Assembly (NCBI GenBank): GCA_963204835.1
Contig: CAUJHJ010000040.1
Coordinates: 56,124 to 120,123, forward strand
Reading direction: 5' to 3'
Length of the DNA stretch: 64,000 bases
From: Pseudomonadota bacterium
GTDB taxonomy: Bacteria; Pseudomonadota; Gammaproteobacteria; Steroidobacterales; Steroidobacteraceae
Position numbers and translations under genes: made by a program. This document shows positions 1 to 9,266 of the stretch, in pieces. Under the pieces are notes generated by a model. That model was not told the origin of the DNA. It worked only from the letters and a program-made list of their open reading frames with translations, and did no database searches. Position 1 is the first letter of the stretch, and the number at the start of each line of letters is the position of its first letter.

Positions 1-3000
1 CGGAACTCCGCCACGGTACGCTCGACGTGCAGGTTGCGCCGGCGATTGGCGAGTAGCCAGTAGCTCAGGTGCCGCAGGCTGCGGGCGGTCTGGTCGTAGG
101 CGAGGTACTGGGCGTTCGCGGGCACCTTGCTGCCGAGGGCCTCGATGGCGCTCCAGGTGTCGCGCATCGCGAAGCTCTCCCGCGCGATCGTGTAGGCGCG
201 GGCGATCTGCCCGATCGACGCGCCGGTCTCCTCGCTCGCGCGCCACGCGAAGACGGGGCCCATGCGATTGACGAGGCTGTTGGTCGTGGCGGTGACGATG
301 ATCTCGCGCCGCAGGCGATGATGGTCGATGTCCGCCGCGAACCGCTTGCGCAGCGCTTCCGGGAAGTAGCGGCGCAGCTCCTCCGAAAGGTAGGGGTCTT
401 CCGGCACGTCGGATTCGATCAACTCGCCCGATAGCCAGATCTTGCTGTAGGCGAGCACGACGGCGAGCTCGGGGCGGGTGAGGCCGGCGCCGCGCTTGGC
501 GCGCTCGACGAACTCGTCTTCGCCGGGCAGGAACTCGATCGCGCGGTCGAGGTCGCCGGCCCGCTCGAGCGAGCGGATGAGGCCCCGGTATTCGCTGAGG
601 CGGGCCGCCGCATTGAGCTCGAGCGTCGACAGCGCCTGGCTCTGCAGGAAGTTGTTGCGCAGGACCAGCGCACTGATGTCGGGGGTCATGCGCGCCAGCA
701 GCTTGTTGCGGGCGGGTCGCGCGAGGCGGCCGGCGCGCTCGGGGCGCGACAAAAGGATCTTGATGTTCACCTCGAGGTCCGAGGTGTTGACGCCCGCCGA
801 GTTGTCGATGAAGTCGGTGTTGATGCGCCCGCCGGTCATCGCGTACTCGATGCGGCCGCGTTGCGTGCAGCCGAGGTTGCCGCCCTCGCCGACGACGCGC
901 GCGCAGAGCTCGCGGCCGTCGACGCGCACGCCATCATTGCTGCGATCGCCGACTTCCGCGTGCCGCTCGGTGGACGCCTTGACGTAGGTGCCGATGCCGC
1001 CGTTCCACAGCAGGTCGACCCTCATGCGCAGGATGGCACGGATCACTTCCTGCGGCGTCGCCGCGCTCGCCTCGACGCCGAGCACGCGCCGCGCTTCCGG
1101 CGAGAGCGGGATCGACTTCACGCTGCGCGGGAAGACGCCGCCACCGCGCGAGATCAGCTTGCGGTCGTAGTCGTCCCAGGTCGAGCGCGGCAGCCTGAAG
1201 AGCCGCTGGCGTTCGACGAAGCCGCGCGCGGCGTCGGGTTCCGGGTCGAGGAAGACGTGCATGTGGTTGAAGGCCGCGACCAGGCGGATGTGCTTCGAGA
1301 GCAGCATGCCGTTGCCGAACACGTCGCCCGCCATGTCGCCGATGCCCGCGACGGTGAAGTCCTGCGACTGCGAGTCGATGCCCACCTCGAGCAGGTGGCG
1401 CTTGACGCATTCCCAGGCGCCACGCGCGGTGATGCCCATGCCCTTGTGGTCATAGCCCGCCGAACCGCCCGACGCGAATGCATCGCCGAGCCAGAAGCCG
1501 TACTCGGCCGAAATGGAATTGGCGATGTCGGAGAACGTGGCCGTGCCCTTGTCGGCCGCGACCACGAGGTAGGAGTCGTCGGCATCGTGCCGCACGACAT
1601 CCGCGGGCGGCGCGACCTTGCCGCCGACGATGTTGTCGGTGATGTCGAGCAGGCCGCGGATGAAGGTGCGGTAGCTTTCGATCGCCTCCTTCTGCACCTC
1701 GTCGCGCGTGCCGCCCGGCGGCAGCCGCTTCGGCACGAAGCCGCCCTTGGCGCCCGCCGGCACGATCACGGTGTTCTTGACGTTCTGTGCCTTCATCAGG
1801 CCGAGCACTTCGGTGCGGAAGTCCTCGCGCCGGTCGGACCAGCGGATGCCGCCGCGCGCGACCGCGGCCATGCGCAGGTGCACGCCCTCGACCCGCGGAC
1901 TGTAGATGAAGATCTCGAACTTCGGCCGCGGCAGCGGCAGGTCCGGGATCTTCGCCGGATCGAGCTTGATCGACACGTAGTCCTTCGGCAGGCCGGCGGC
2001 GGTGCGCTGGTAGAAGTTCGTGCGGCGCGTCGCCCGCATCACCGCGAGGTAGGCGCGCAGGATGCGATCCTCATCGAGGCTCGTGACGGCCGACAGCGCC
2101 GCGCCGATCGCGCGCACGCGCTGCTCCACGCCGCGCGCCCGCGACCGGGCCGCGATCGCGGGATCGAACAGGGCGTGGAACAGGGCGACCAGTTGCGCGG
2201 CGATCGCCGGGTTGCGCGCGAGCGCACGCTCCATGGCCGCCTGGCTGAACGGCACCCCGGTTTGCAGCAGGTACTTGGCGATCGTGCGCACGGCGACGAT
2301 GTCGCGCGAGGGCAGGTTCGCGAGCAGCACGAGCCGATTGAAGCCGTCGTTTTCGATCAGGCCGTGCCAGGCGGCATCGACGCCTTCCTTGAAGCGCTCC
2401 TCGACCCGCCCGATGTCGATCTCGAGGCCGTCGCGGTGCTCGAGTTCGAAGTCCTGGATCCAGGCCTCGCCGCCTTCCGGCCATGCGAGCTCGTAGGGGT
2501 GTTCGGTGATCACGCGCAGCCCGAAGTTCTCGAGCAGCGGCAACATGTCGGAGATCGGGATCGTGCCGCCCAGCTTGACGAACTTCAGGTGCACGCGCGT
2601 GGCGACCTGGTCCGCGGGACGGTGCAGGTTCAGGCGCAGGGCAGAGGCGTTCCCGCGCAGCCATTCAAGGTCGGCGATGTCCTCGAGCATGTCGCCGGCG
2701 GCGACTTCCTGCTGGTAAGCCGCGGGAAAGGCGCGGGTGTAGCGCGACAGCAGCTCGAGCGCCGCGGACTCGTCGTAGCGGGTCTTGAGCGCGGCGGCCA
2801 GCCGGTCGAGCCAGTTGGTTGCGGCGGTGGCGATCTCGCGCTGCATGCGCGGGACATCGACCTTGACGCGCTGTTCGCGGTCGATGCGCACGACCACATG
2901 CACGCGCGCATGGCGCGAATCGGAAATCTGGACCTGCGACTCGAACGCGACGCCGTGGAAGCCGGCCAGCAGGATGCGTTCGACCTGGTGGCGCACGTCC

Positions 3001-4286
3001 GTGCTGTAGCGGTCGCGCGGCACGTAGACGAGGCAGGAGTAGAAGCGGCCGTAGGGGTCGCGGCGCGCGAGCAGGCGCACGGAGCGCCGGTCGTAGAGGT
3101 TCACCACCTCGCGCACGATGCGGATCAGGTCGGCGACGCTCGCCTGGAACAGCTCGTCGCGCGGATAGGTCTCGAGCACGTTCACGACCGCCTTGGCGTC
3201 GTGGCTCTGCGGGGCGAGGCCGAAATGGCCGATCACGCTCTCGACCTTGCGGCGCAGGACCGGGATCGCGCGCGCGCTGCGGTAGTAGACCGTCGAGGTC
3301 CACAGGCCGAGGATGCGATGCTCGCCGTCGACGCGGCCCCGGGCATCGAAGGTCTTCACGCCGACATAGTCGAGGTAAGTGCCGCGATGCACCGTGGCGA
3401 GGGTGTTGGCCTTCGTCAGGATCAGCAATTCCGGGTCGCGTGCGCGCTGGCGCAGTTCGCCGCGCAGGCGCACGGCGTGCGATCGCCGGCCCCCGTGGCC
3501 GTCGCGCAGGATGCCGAGCCCGGAACGGGCCACCGGCACGAGCTTGTCCTCGCCTGCGCCACGCACGAGCCGGTAGCGGCGATAGCCGAGGAACACGAAG
3601 TGCTGCGCTTCCATCCACTCGAGCAGCGCGCGGGCCTCGGAGATCTCGTCGGCTGCGAGGGGTGTCGACTCGGCGAGGCCCGCCGCGATGGCACGCACGC
3701 GATCGCGGGTGGGCGCCCAGTCCTCGACCGCAGCCTGAACATCGACGATCGCCGCGCGGATCTCTTCGGCGAGCTTCGCGAGCGCCTGCGCATCATCCTG
3801 CCGGTCGACCTCGTAGAGCTGCCAGGACTCGGCCCTGGCCTGCGTGTCCTCGCCGCCGGCGATGCCGGTCGCGCGACCGCGCGCGTCGCGTCGCACCGGG
3901 ATCACCGGGTGGATGATCAGGTGCATGGCCAGCTGGTTGCGCGCGAAGACGATGCCGACCGAGTCGACCAGGAACGGCATGTCGTCGGTGACGACCTGCA
4001 CGATCGTGTGCGGCGAATGGAAACCGTCGCGCGCCGGGTCGGGGTTGAAGACGCGCACATGCGCGCGGCCCGCCGCGCGGCTGCGCCCGAGTGCGAGATG
4101 GTTCAGCGCGAGGCCGGCCATTTCCGCCGGCTCGCGCCCGCCGAGGTCGGTCTCGGGAACGCCGCGGAAATACGCGCGGAAGAAACCGCCATCGGCGGTG
4201 CGCTGGCGCGCTCCGCGTCCCGCAGGCGCGGCCTTCACGATGCGTTCGATGAGGGTGAGTCGGGCTGCCGGAATGGCGTCTTTCAC
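1..4286 (-). CDS. gdhB: NAD-specific glutamate dehydrogenase, 180-kDa class (C-terminus off the window)
   Basis: This enzyme oxidises L-glutamate to 2-oxoglutarate and ammonia with NAD+ in the cytosol. I read one uninterrupted frame from a GTG at 4286 to the left edge, about 1,428 codons; the family is usually about 1,600 residues, so roughly the last tenth is missing. The N-terminal half is the long regulatory region of this class (ACT-like). The dehydrogenase core starts near residue 800, with the motifs GGIRWSDR and PAGAKGGFVPKR, whose lysine is the expected catalytic/substrate lysine, then VVAADKGTATFSD and AGIGDMAGDVFGNGML. GTG is chosen because AAAGGA lies nine bases upstream. The gene follows marR on the same strand after 85 bases. 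The identification is firm; the exact start is less so. Confidence 0.96.
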   Translation of the reverse strand, partial: MKDAIPAARLTLIERIVKAAPAGRGARQRTADGGFFRAYFRGVPETDLGGREPAEMAGLALNHLALGRSRAAGRAHVRVFNPDPARDGFHSPHTIVQVVTDDMPFLVDSVGIVFARNQLAMHLIIHPVIPVRRDARGRATGIAGGEDTQARAESWQLYEVDRQDDAQALAKLAEEIRAAIVDVQAAVEDWAPTRDRVRAIAAGLAESTPLAADEISEARALLEWMEAQHFVFLGYRRYRLVRGAGEDKLVPVARSGLGILRDGHGGRRSHAVRLRGELRQRARDPELLILTKANTLATVHRGTYLDYVGVKTFDARGRVDGEHRILGLWTSTVYYRSARAIPVLRRKVESVIGHFGLAPQSHDAKAVVNVLETYPRDELFQASVADLIRIVREVVNLYDRRSVRLLARRDPYGRFYSCLVYVPRDRYSTDVRHQVERILLAGFHGVAFESQVQISDSRHARVHVVVRIDREQRVKVDVPRMQREIATAATNWLDRLAAALKTRYDESAALELLSRYTRAFPAAYQQEVAAGDMLEDIADLEWLRGNASALRLNLHRPADQVATRVHLKFVKLGGTIPISDMLPLLENFGLRVITEHPYELAWPEGGEAWIQDFELEHRDGLEIDIGRVEERFKEGVDAAWHGLIENDGFNRLVLLANLPSRDIVAVRTIAKYLLQTGVPFSQAAMERALARNPAIAAQLVALFHALFDPAIAARSRARGVEQRVRAIGAALSAVTSLDEDRILRAYLAVMRATRRTNFYQRTAAGLPKDYVSIKLDPAKIPDLPLPRPKFEIFIYSPRVEGVHLRMAAVARGGIRWSDRREDFRTEVLGLMKAQNVKNTVIVPAGAKGGFVPKRLPPGGTRDEVQKEAIESYRTFIRGLLDITDNIVGGKVAPPADVVRHDADDSYLVVAADKGTATFSDIANSISAEYGFWLGDAFASGGSAGYDHKGMGITARGAWECVKRHLLEVGIDSQSQDFTVAGIGDMAGDVFGNGMLLSKHIRLVAAFNHMHVFLDPEPDAARGFVERQRLFRLPRSTWDDYDRKLISRGGGVFPRSVKSIPLSPEARRVLGVEASAATPQEVIRAILRMRVDLLWNGGIGTYVKASTERHAEVGDRSNDGVRVDGRELCARVVGEGGNLGCTQRGRIEYAMTGGRINTDFIDNSAGVNTSDLEVNIKILLSRPERAGRLARPARNKLLARMTPDISALVLRNNFLQSQALSTLELNAAARLSEYRGLIRSLERAGDLDRAIEFLPGEDEFVERAKRGAGLTRPELAVVLAYSKIWLSGELIESDVPEDPYLSEELRRYFPEALRKRFAADIDHHRLRREIIVTATTNSLVNRMGPVFAWRASEETGASIGQIARAYTIARESFAMRDTWSAIEALGSKVPANAQYLAYDQTARSLRHLSYWLLANRRRNLHVERTVAEF

Positions 4287-4370
4287 GATTGCAGGTCCTT
4301 TCACGACACCCGCCGCGAACGCGGCGACATCATGCGTCAGGCTTCAGCGAATTCCTGCGCGCGGCGCGGC

Positions 4371-4376
4371 ATTATA
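4371..4376 (-). promoter_or_regulatory. Candidate -10 box for the glutamate dehydrogenase gene
   Basis: A perfect TATAAT reads on the minus strand here and overlaps the stop codon of the marR gene. It would start a transcript near 4364, leaving a leader of about 78 bases before the GTG at 4286. No good -35 box is visible at the usual distance, so an activator or read-through from marR may be needed. This is inferred from sequence only. Confidence 0.35.
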
Positions 4377-4830
4377 CATGGCGCCGCAAATCCATCGCGC
4401 GGCGGGTCAGCTTGTCGAGCAGCTTCCAGAGCGCATCGCGCTCCCGCAAGTCGAGCGACGCGAGCAGCGCCGCCTCGTAGGCGAGCGCATAGGGCGCGAC
4501 CTTCGCGTACACGGCGGTGCCGGCGCGCGACAGGCGCAGCGCGGAGCGCCTGCGGTCGTGGCTCGAGGTCGCCCGCGCGACTCGGCCCGCGCGGCGCAGC
4601 GACGCCACGGCGCGGCTGACCGCCACCTTGTCCATCGCCGTGCGGGCGGCCACCTCGGCCGCACTCATGCCGGATTGCTCCCCGAGCGCGGCGACCACCC
4701 GCCACTCGGAAATGCTGAGGCCGAAGCGCTCGACATAGGCCGCGGCGATGGCGCTGCTGACCAGGTTGGTCAGCACGGACAGGCGGTACGGGACGAAGCG
4801 GTCGAGCTGCAGGCTGGGTGCTTGGGCCAT
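4372..4830 (-). CDS. MarR-family transcriptional regulator
   Basis: A winged-helix repressor of 152 residues, the usual MarR length. The DNA-binding region is at about residues 55-100: the recognition helix lies in AMDKVAVSRAVASLRRAG and is followed by the wing with SHDRRRSALRLS. The start is the ATG at 4830 (MAQAPSLQLDRF); a longer in-frame reading would run into the divergent hppD gene. The gene is back to back with hppD, and a 21-base imperfect palindrome lies between them over the hppD -10 box. This suggests a regulator of tyrosine/homogentisate breakdown (comparable to HpaR or HmgR type control), but the ligand is not known. Confidence 0.9.
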   Translation of the reverse strand: MAQAPSLQLDRFVPYRLSVLTNLVSSAIAAAYVERFGLSISEWRVVAALGEQSGMSAAEVAARTAMDKVAVSRAVASLRRAGRVARATSSHDRRRSALRLSRAGTAVYAKVAPYALAYEAALLASLDLRERDALWKLLDKLTRRAMDLRRHV

Positions 4831-4831
4831 G

Positions 4832-4852
4832 GATGCGTATAATAGTTGCATC
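4832..4852. promoter_or_regulatory. Imperfect palindrome, likely MarR operator between marR and hppD
   Basis: The arms GATGC and GCATC are perfectly inverted around an 11-base centre that also has symmetric TA steps. The palindrome covers the TATAAT of the hppD promoter, and on the other strand it lies just upstream of the marR start codon. A dimeric MarR protein bound here would block both genes. Length and position fit the family; binding is inferred. Confidence 0.5.
4838..4843 (+). promoter_or_regulatory. -10 box of the hppD promoter
   Basis: A perfect TATAAT lies 34 bases before the hppD start. The sequence 17 bases further upstream (TGGGTG, 4815-4820) is a poor -35 box. Transcription would start near 4850. 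The box sits inside the marR-hppD palindrome. Confidence 0.5.
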
Positions 4853-4876
4853 TGAAACCAATAACAGGTGGTCAGG

Positions 4877-5929
4877 ATGGTCGCCAGTCTCGACAACCCG
4901 ATGGGCACCGACGGCTTCGAGTTCGTCGAGTACACGGCCCCGGACCCGGCCCTGCTGCGCAGCCTCTTCGCCCGGATGGGATTCCCGGTCACGGCGCGCC
5001 ATCGCAGCAAGGACGTCACCTTGCATCGCCAGGGCGACGTCAACTTCCTGATCAACGCCGAGCCGGATTCATTTGCGCAGGGTTTCGCGGCGCAACACGG
5101 CCCGTCGGCCTGCGCGATGGCCTTCCGCGTCAGGGATGCGGCGCGCGCCTTCGAGCGGGCGATCGCCCTCGGCGCCAGGCCGTACCAGGGACGGGTCGGG
5201 CCGATGGAGCTCAACATTCCCGCGATCGAGGGCATCGGGGGTTCGCTGCTCTACCTCGTCGACCGCTATGGCGGGCAGTCGATCTACGACGTCGACTTTC
5301 GCGCGGTGGACGAGGGCGCCAGCGCGGCGGGCGTCGGCTTTGCGCAGATCGACCACCTCACGCACAACGTGCAGCGCGGCGGCATGGACCGGTGGGCGGG
5401 GTTCTACGAACGGCTGTTCAATTTCCGCGAGATCCGCTACTTCGACATCGAAGGCCGGCATACCGGGCTCTTCAGCCGTGCGATGACGAGCCCCTGCGGC
5501 AAGATCCGCATCCCGATCAACGAATCGCAGGACGACAAGTCGCAGATCGAGGAGTACCTCAAGCTCTACCACGGCGAAGGCATCCAGCACATCGCGCTCT
5601 CTACCGGCGACATCCAGCGCACCGTCGACCAGTTGCGCGCCCGCGGCGTCGAGTTTCAGGATACGCCCGATACCTACTACGAAGGCATCGATGCGCGCGT
5701 GCCGCACCACGGCGAGGACATCGCGGCACTGCGCAAGCGCCGCATCCTGATCGACGGCAATCCGGATCGCGGCGAAGGCACGCTGCTGCAGATCTTCACG
5801 CAGAACGTGATCGGCCCGATTTTCTTCGAAGTGATCCAGCGCAAGGGCAATGAGGGATTCGGCGAAGGCAACTTCCGTGCCCTGTTCGAGTCGATCGAGC
5901 TGGACCAGGTTCGTCGCGGAGTGATCTAG
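4877..5929 (+). CDS. hppD: 4-hydroxyphenylpyruvate dioxygenase
   Basis: This non-haem iron enzyme converts 4-hydroxyphenylpyruvate to homogentisate in tyrosine catabolism. The protein has 350 residues, normal for the bacterial family. The three iron ligands are visible: the histidine of IDHLTHNV (about 160), the histidine of GIQHIAL (about 238) and the glutamate of FFEVIQR (about 318). The C-terminal domain also has the conserved GFGEGNFRALFESIE block. I start at ATG 4877 because AGGTGG lies five bases before it; an in-frame GTG at 4868 is possible. No homogentisate dioxygenase or fumarylacetoacetase follows, so the rest of the pathway is elsewhere. Confidence 0.97.
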   Translation: MVASLDNPMGTDGFEFVEYTAPDPALLRSLFARMGFPVTARHRSKDVTLHRQGDVNFLINAEPDSFAQGFAAQHGPSACAMAFRVRDAARAFERAIALGARPYQGRVGPMELNIPAIEGIGGSLLYLVDRYGGQSIYDVDFRAVDEGASAAGVGFAQIDHLTHNVQRGGMDRWAGFYERLFNFREIRYFDIEGRHTGLFSRAMTSPCGKIRIPINESQDDKSQIEEYLKLYHGEGIQHIALSTGDIQRTVDQLRARGVEFQDTPDTYYEGIDARVPHHGEDIAALRKRRILIDGNPDRGEGTLLQIFTQNVIGPIFFEVIQRKGNEGFGEGNFRALFESIELDQVRRGVI

Positions 5930-5951
5930 GGCGGTGGGCGGCGCGCCGGAG

Positions 5952-5975
5952 GAGGAGCGGGGCATCCGGCTCCTC
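5952..5975. terminator. Stem-loop downstream of hppD
   Basis: GAGGAGC and GCTCCTC form a seven-base perfect stem with a ten-base loop 22 bases after the hppD stop. There is no T-run, so it may only stabilise the transcript end. It lies in the 289-base convergent gap between hppD and zapE, which has no convincing gene. Confidence 0.35.
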
Positions 5976-6091
5976 GCGGGTCGAGCGCCGCCGGCGGCGG
6001 TCCCCTCGTCGCGGCGGCGGCCGGCTACCCAATATGGGCTGCCTGATTGAGAGGCGAGTTGTGTCTTGCAAGCTGTCGGCCAGAGGCGCGG

Positions 6092-6168
6092 TGATTCATC
6101 CGCCGACGAGCGTGGCGGGCACGCCATCGAAGATGGCGCGCCCGGATAGCGAGGAGGTGGATGAATCA
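6092..6168. repeat. 77-base palindromic intergenic element
   Basis: The outer arms, 6092-6104 and 6156-6168, pair over 13 positions (TGATTCATCCGCC against GGTGGATGAATCA, one wobble). Inside is a second hairpin, GGGC-AC-GCCATC with loop GAA and a matching right arm ending in GCCC (6117-6143). The element lies between the convergent genes hppD and zapE. It resembles an extragenic palindrome (REP-like) or a structured bidirectional transcript end. No second copy was seen in this window. Confidence 0.5.
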
Positions 6169-6218
6169 TCGTGCCCCGGCCCGCAACCCGCATCACGGAT
6201 CACGCAACCCGCCGCCCC

Positions 6219-7310
6219 TCAACCATGCGATCGCGCCAGGTACTGCTCCGTCTGCATCTCGGCCAGCCGGCTCGATGTGCGCTGGAACTCGAAGGCGAGG
6301 CGCGTGCCGCGATACAGGCGCTCGGGCGGCGCAGCGGCGCTCAGCGCGAGGTTGACGCCGCGGTCATACAACTCGTCGATCAGCGAGATGAAGCGGCGGG
6401 CCGCATTGTCGCCCGTCTCGTCGAACACCGGGACATTGGACAACAGGACGGCGGGGTAGTCGCCGGCGATTTCGATGTAGTCGTCCTGGCCGCGCGGGCC
6501 CTCGCAGAGCGCCGCGAACTCGAACCACGCGGCGTTGTGGCTTTCGCGCAGGACTTCGATCGGCCGTCCCGCGATCTCGATCTGCCCTGCCGCGACGCCG
6601 GGGCCGCCGGCGAAGAACTCGAACAGGCGGGCCATGGCCGCAGGCGTCGCCGCGAGCTGCGAGTCGAGATAAAGCGACGCCTTGGCCAGTTCGCGCAACC
6701 GGTAGTCGGTGCCGGCGTCCACCGCGACGACCTCGGTGTGCTTCTCGAGCATCGCGATCGCCGGCAGGAAGCGGCGGCGCTGCAGCCCGTCGCGGTAGAG
6801 GCCGGCGGGCGGCACGTTCGAGGTGAACACCAGCGTGACGCCGCGATCGTGCAGGGCGGCGAACAGGCGCGCGAGGATCATCGCGTCGGCGATGTCGTTG
6901 ACGTGCAGTTCATCGAGGCACAGCACGCGCAGCCCCGTCGCGAAGCGGTCGGCGACGACCTGCAGGGGCGACTCGGTCTGCGCGAGGGTCTTCAATTGCG
7001 CATGCACTTCGTGCATGAAGCGGTGGAAGTGCCGGCGACGCTTGCCCTCGAAGGGCAGGCTTTCGTGGAAGGCGTCCATCAGCAGCGTCTTGCCGCGGCC
7101 GACTCCGCCCCAGAGATAGACGCCGCGTTCGGCCGCTGACCGCGGCGGGCGCAGCAGGCGTCGCATGCGCGCGAGCGGCTTGCGTTCCGCGCGCTCCGCG
7201 GCGATCAGCCGCCGGCGCAGGTCTTCGAGCCGCGCGATGGCGGCGAGCTGCGAAGCGTCCGGCGCGTATCCGCGCCGCTCGAGCTCGCGCGCGAGGAGCG
7301 GGGCGGGCAT
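6219..7310 (-). CDS. zapE: Cell division protein ZapE (AFG1-like ATPase)
   Basis: ZapE is a cytoplasmic P-loop ATPase that acts on the division ring. The protein has 363 residues. It has Walker A GGVGRGKT near residue 70, a Walker B LCLDELHV, and the sensor-like FTSNVPP. The start is the ATG at 7310, two bases after the stop of the acetoacetyl-CoA synthetase gene; the open frame continues upstream inside that gene but codes nothing family-like. It is the last gene of the eight-gene operon that starts with tetR, an odd place for a division gene. It may also have its own promoter. Confidence 0.93.
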   Translation of the reverse strand: MPAPLLARELERRGYAPDASQLAAIARLEDLRRRLIAAERAERKPLARMRRLLRPPRSAAERGVYLWGGVGRGKTLLMDAFHESLPFEGKRRRHFHRFMHEVHAQLKTLAQTESPLQVVADRFATGLRVLCLDELHVNDIADAMILARLFAALHDRGVTLVFTSNVPPAGLYRDGLQRRRFLPAIAMLEKHTEVVAVDAGTDYRLRELAKASLYLDSQLAATPAAMARLFEFFAGGPGVAAGQIEIAGRPIEVLRESHNAAWFEFAALCEGPRGQDDYIEIAGDYPAVLLSNVPVFDETGDNAARRFISLIDELYDRGVNLALSAAAPPERLYRGTRLAFEFQRTSSRLAEMQTEQYLARSHG

Positions 7311-7312
7311 CG

Positions 7313-9259
7313 TCAATCGGCGAGTTCGGGCAGGTCCCGGAACAGCTCGAGCGCCGCGGGATTCGCCAGTGCGTCGCGATTGGCGACCGGCTTGCCGTGC
7401 ACCATGTCGCGAACCGCAAGCTCGACCAGCTTGCCGCTCAGGGTGCGCGGCAGGTCGGGCACCGCGATGATCTTCGCGGGCACGTGCCGCGGCGTCGTAT
7501 TGCGGCGGATCGTGTCGCGGATGCGGGCGCGCAGCGCATCGTCGAGTGCGGCGCCGGCGCGCAGTCGCACGAACAGCACCACGCGCACGTCGCCCTCCCA
7601 CTGCTGGCCAATGGCGAGCGACTCCAGCACTTCGGCCAGTTGTTCGACCTGGCGGTAGATCTCGGCGGTGCCGATGCGCACGCCGCCAGGGTTCAGCACG
7701 GCGTCCGAACGGCCGTAGATGATGAAGCCGCCGTGGATGGTTTCGAGTGCGTCGTCGCCGTGATGCCAGGTGTTCCCGAAACGCTCGAAGTAGGCCGCGC
7801 GGTAGCGCTTGCCGTCCGGGTCGTTCCAGAAGCCGACCGGCATCGAGGGAAAGGGGGCCGCGCAGACGAGTTCGCCGCGGGCGTCGATGACCCGCTGCCC
7901 CGCGTTGTCGAACACTTCCGTGCGCATGCCGAGGCCGCGGCACTGGATCTCGCCCTTGCGCACCGGCAGTACGGGGCTGCCGAGGCAGAAGCACGAGACG
8001 ATGTCGGTGCCGCCCGAGATCGAGGACAGTTGCAGGTCGGCCTTCACCGCGCGATAGACGTAGTCGTAGGTTTCGGGCAGCAGCGGCGAGCCGGTTGAAA
8101 GCAGTACGCGCAGGGCCGCGAGGTCGGCTTCCTTCGCCGGCTCGAAGCCCGCCTTGTCGAGTGCCGCGAGGTACTTGGCGCTCGCGCCGAAGACCGCCAC
8201 CCTTTCCGCGCCCGCGATGTCCCACAGCACGCGCGGCCCGGGATGAAAGGGCGAGCCGTCGTAGAGGACGAGCGTCGCGCCGCTCGCGAGGCCGCTCGCG
8301 AGCCAGTTCCACATCATCCAGCCGCAGGTCGTGTAGAAAAAGAGGCGATCACCCGCGCGCAGGTCGGAGTGCAGCAGGTGTTCCTTCTGGTGCTGCAGCA
8401 GCGTGCCGCCGGCGCCGTGCACGATGCACTTCGGCTTGCCGGTCGTGCCGGACGAGTAAAGGATATAGAGCGGGTGGTCGAATGGCAGCCGCTCGAAGCG
8501 CAGTGCGGCGCTCGCGCGGCCGAAGTCGGCATAGCGGACCGCGCCCGGCACGGCTGCGAGGTCCGGCTTTGCGTCGACATAGGGAACGACGACCACGGCG
8601 GCGAGGCCGGGCAGCTGCGGCGCCACCTGCGCCATCGGCGCGAGCGAATCGAGGGTCTTGCCGGCGTAGAAATAGCCGTCTGCCGTGAACAGCACCTTGG
8701 GCGCGATCTGGCCGAAGCGATCGAGCACGCCGTTGACGCCGAAATCGGGCGAGCAGGACGACCATGTCGCGCCAAGGCTCGAGGTGGCGAGCATCGCGAC
8801 GATGGCCTCGGGGATGTTCGGCAGGAAACCCGCGACCCGGTCTCCCACGCCGACTCCGCAGGCACGCAGCCCCTCGGCGACGCGCGCGACCTCGGTGCGC
8901 AGCTGCCGTCGCGAGACTTCGCGGCGCGCGCCGCGTTCGTTGACGAAGATCAGCGCGGCGTGATCCCCGTCGTGGCGCAGGAGGTTTTCGGCGTAGTTGA
9001 GGCGCGCCGCCGGAAACCAGCGCGCGCCAGGCATCCGGTGGCCGTCCACGAGCGCCGGGCCGTCGCCCCATTCGGCGCGGGTATCGCTGAAGCGGGCGAG
9101 TTCCACCCAGAAATCCGCGGGCGACTCGAGCGACCAGGCCTCGAGCGCCGCATAGTCGGCGAGCGCAAGCTGCCGTCGCGCATTGATGCACGACCTGAAG
9201 CGAGTGACGACTGCGTCGTCGATCCTGTCGGAGGAGGGCGCCCAGATCGGTGTTGTCAT
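7313..9259 (-). CDS. aacS: Acetoacetate-CoA ligase (acetoacetyl-CoA synthetase)
   Basis: This ANL-family adenylate-forming enzyme activates acetoacetate to acetoacetyl-CoA with ATP. The length, 648 residues, is typical. The AMP-binding signature [15 protein letters not shown] is near the middle, followed by the family block [16 protein letters not shown], and the C-terminal lysine of LPRTLSGK is present. Acetoacetate is the end product of leucine breakdown, and the thiolase upstream in the same operon could then cleave acetoacetyl-CoA to two acetyl-CoA. The ATG at 9259 follows the stop of the ETF-quinone oxidoreductase gene by seven bases. An acetyl-CoA synthetase is less likely because of the acetoacetate-type N-terminus ([10 protein letters not shown]). 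Confidence 0.94.
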   Translation of the reverse strand: MTTPIWAPSSDRIDDAVVTRFRSCINARRQLALADYAALEAWSLESPADFWVELARFSDTRAEWGDGPALVDGHRMPGARWFPAARLNYAENLLRHDGDHAALIFVNERGARREVSRRQLRTEVARVAEGLRACGVGVGDRVAGFLPNIPEAIVAMLATSSLGATWSSCSPDFGVNGVLDRFGQIAPKVLFTADGYFYAGKTLDSLAPMAQVAPQLPGLAAVVVVPYVDAKPDLAAVPGAVRYADFGRASAALRFERLPFDHPLYILYSSGTTGKPKCIVHGAGGTLLQHQKEHLLHSDLRAGDRLFFYTTCGWMMWNWLASGLASGATLVLYDGSPFHPGPRVLWDIAGAERVAVFGASAKYLAALDKAGFEPAKEADLAALRVLLSTGSPLLPETYDYVYRAVKADLQLSSISGGTDIVSCFCLGSPVLPVRKGEIQCRGLGMRTEVFDNAGQRVIDARGELVCAAPFPSMPVGFWNDPDGKRYRAAYFERFGNTWHHGDDALETIHGGFIIYGRSDAVLNPGGVRIGTAEIYRQVEQLAEVLESLAIGQQWEGDVRVVLFVRLRAGAALDDALRARIRDTIRRNTTPRHVPAKIIAVPDLPRTLSGKLVELAVRDMVHGKPVANRDALANPAALELFRDLPELAD

Positions 9260-9266
9260 GTGCGCG

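Noticed and set aside
861..4619. A 1,252-residue open frame on the plus strand.
   Set aside because: It is the exact antisense of the glutamate dehydrogenase gene, is very rich in Arg, Ala, Asp and His and has no domain; GC-rich codon bias on one strand keeps the opposite frame open.
7311..8312. A long N-terminal extension of zapE.
   Set aside because: The frame is open through the acetoacetyl-CoA synthetase gene, but family similarity begins only at the ATG at 7310.
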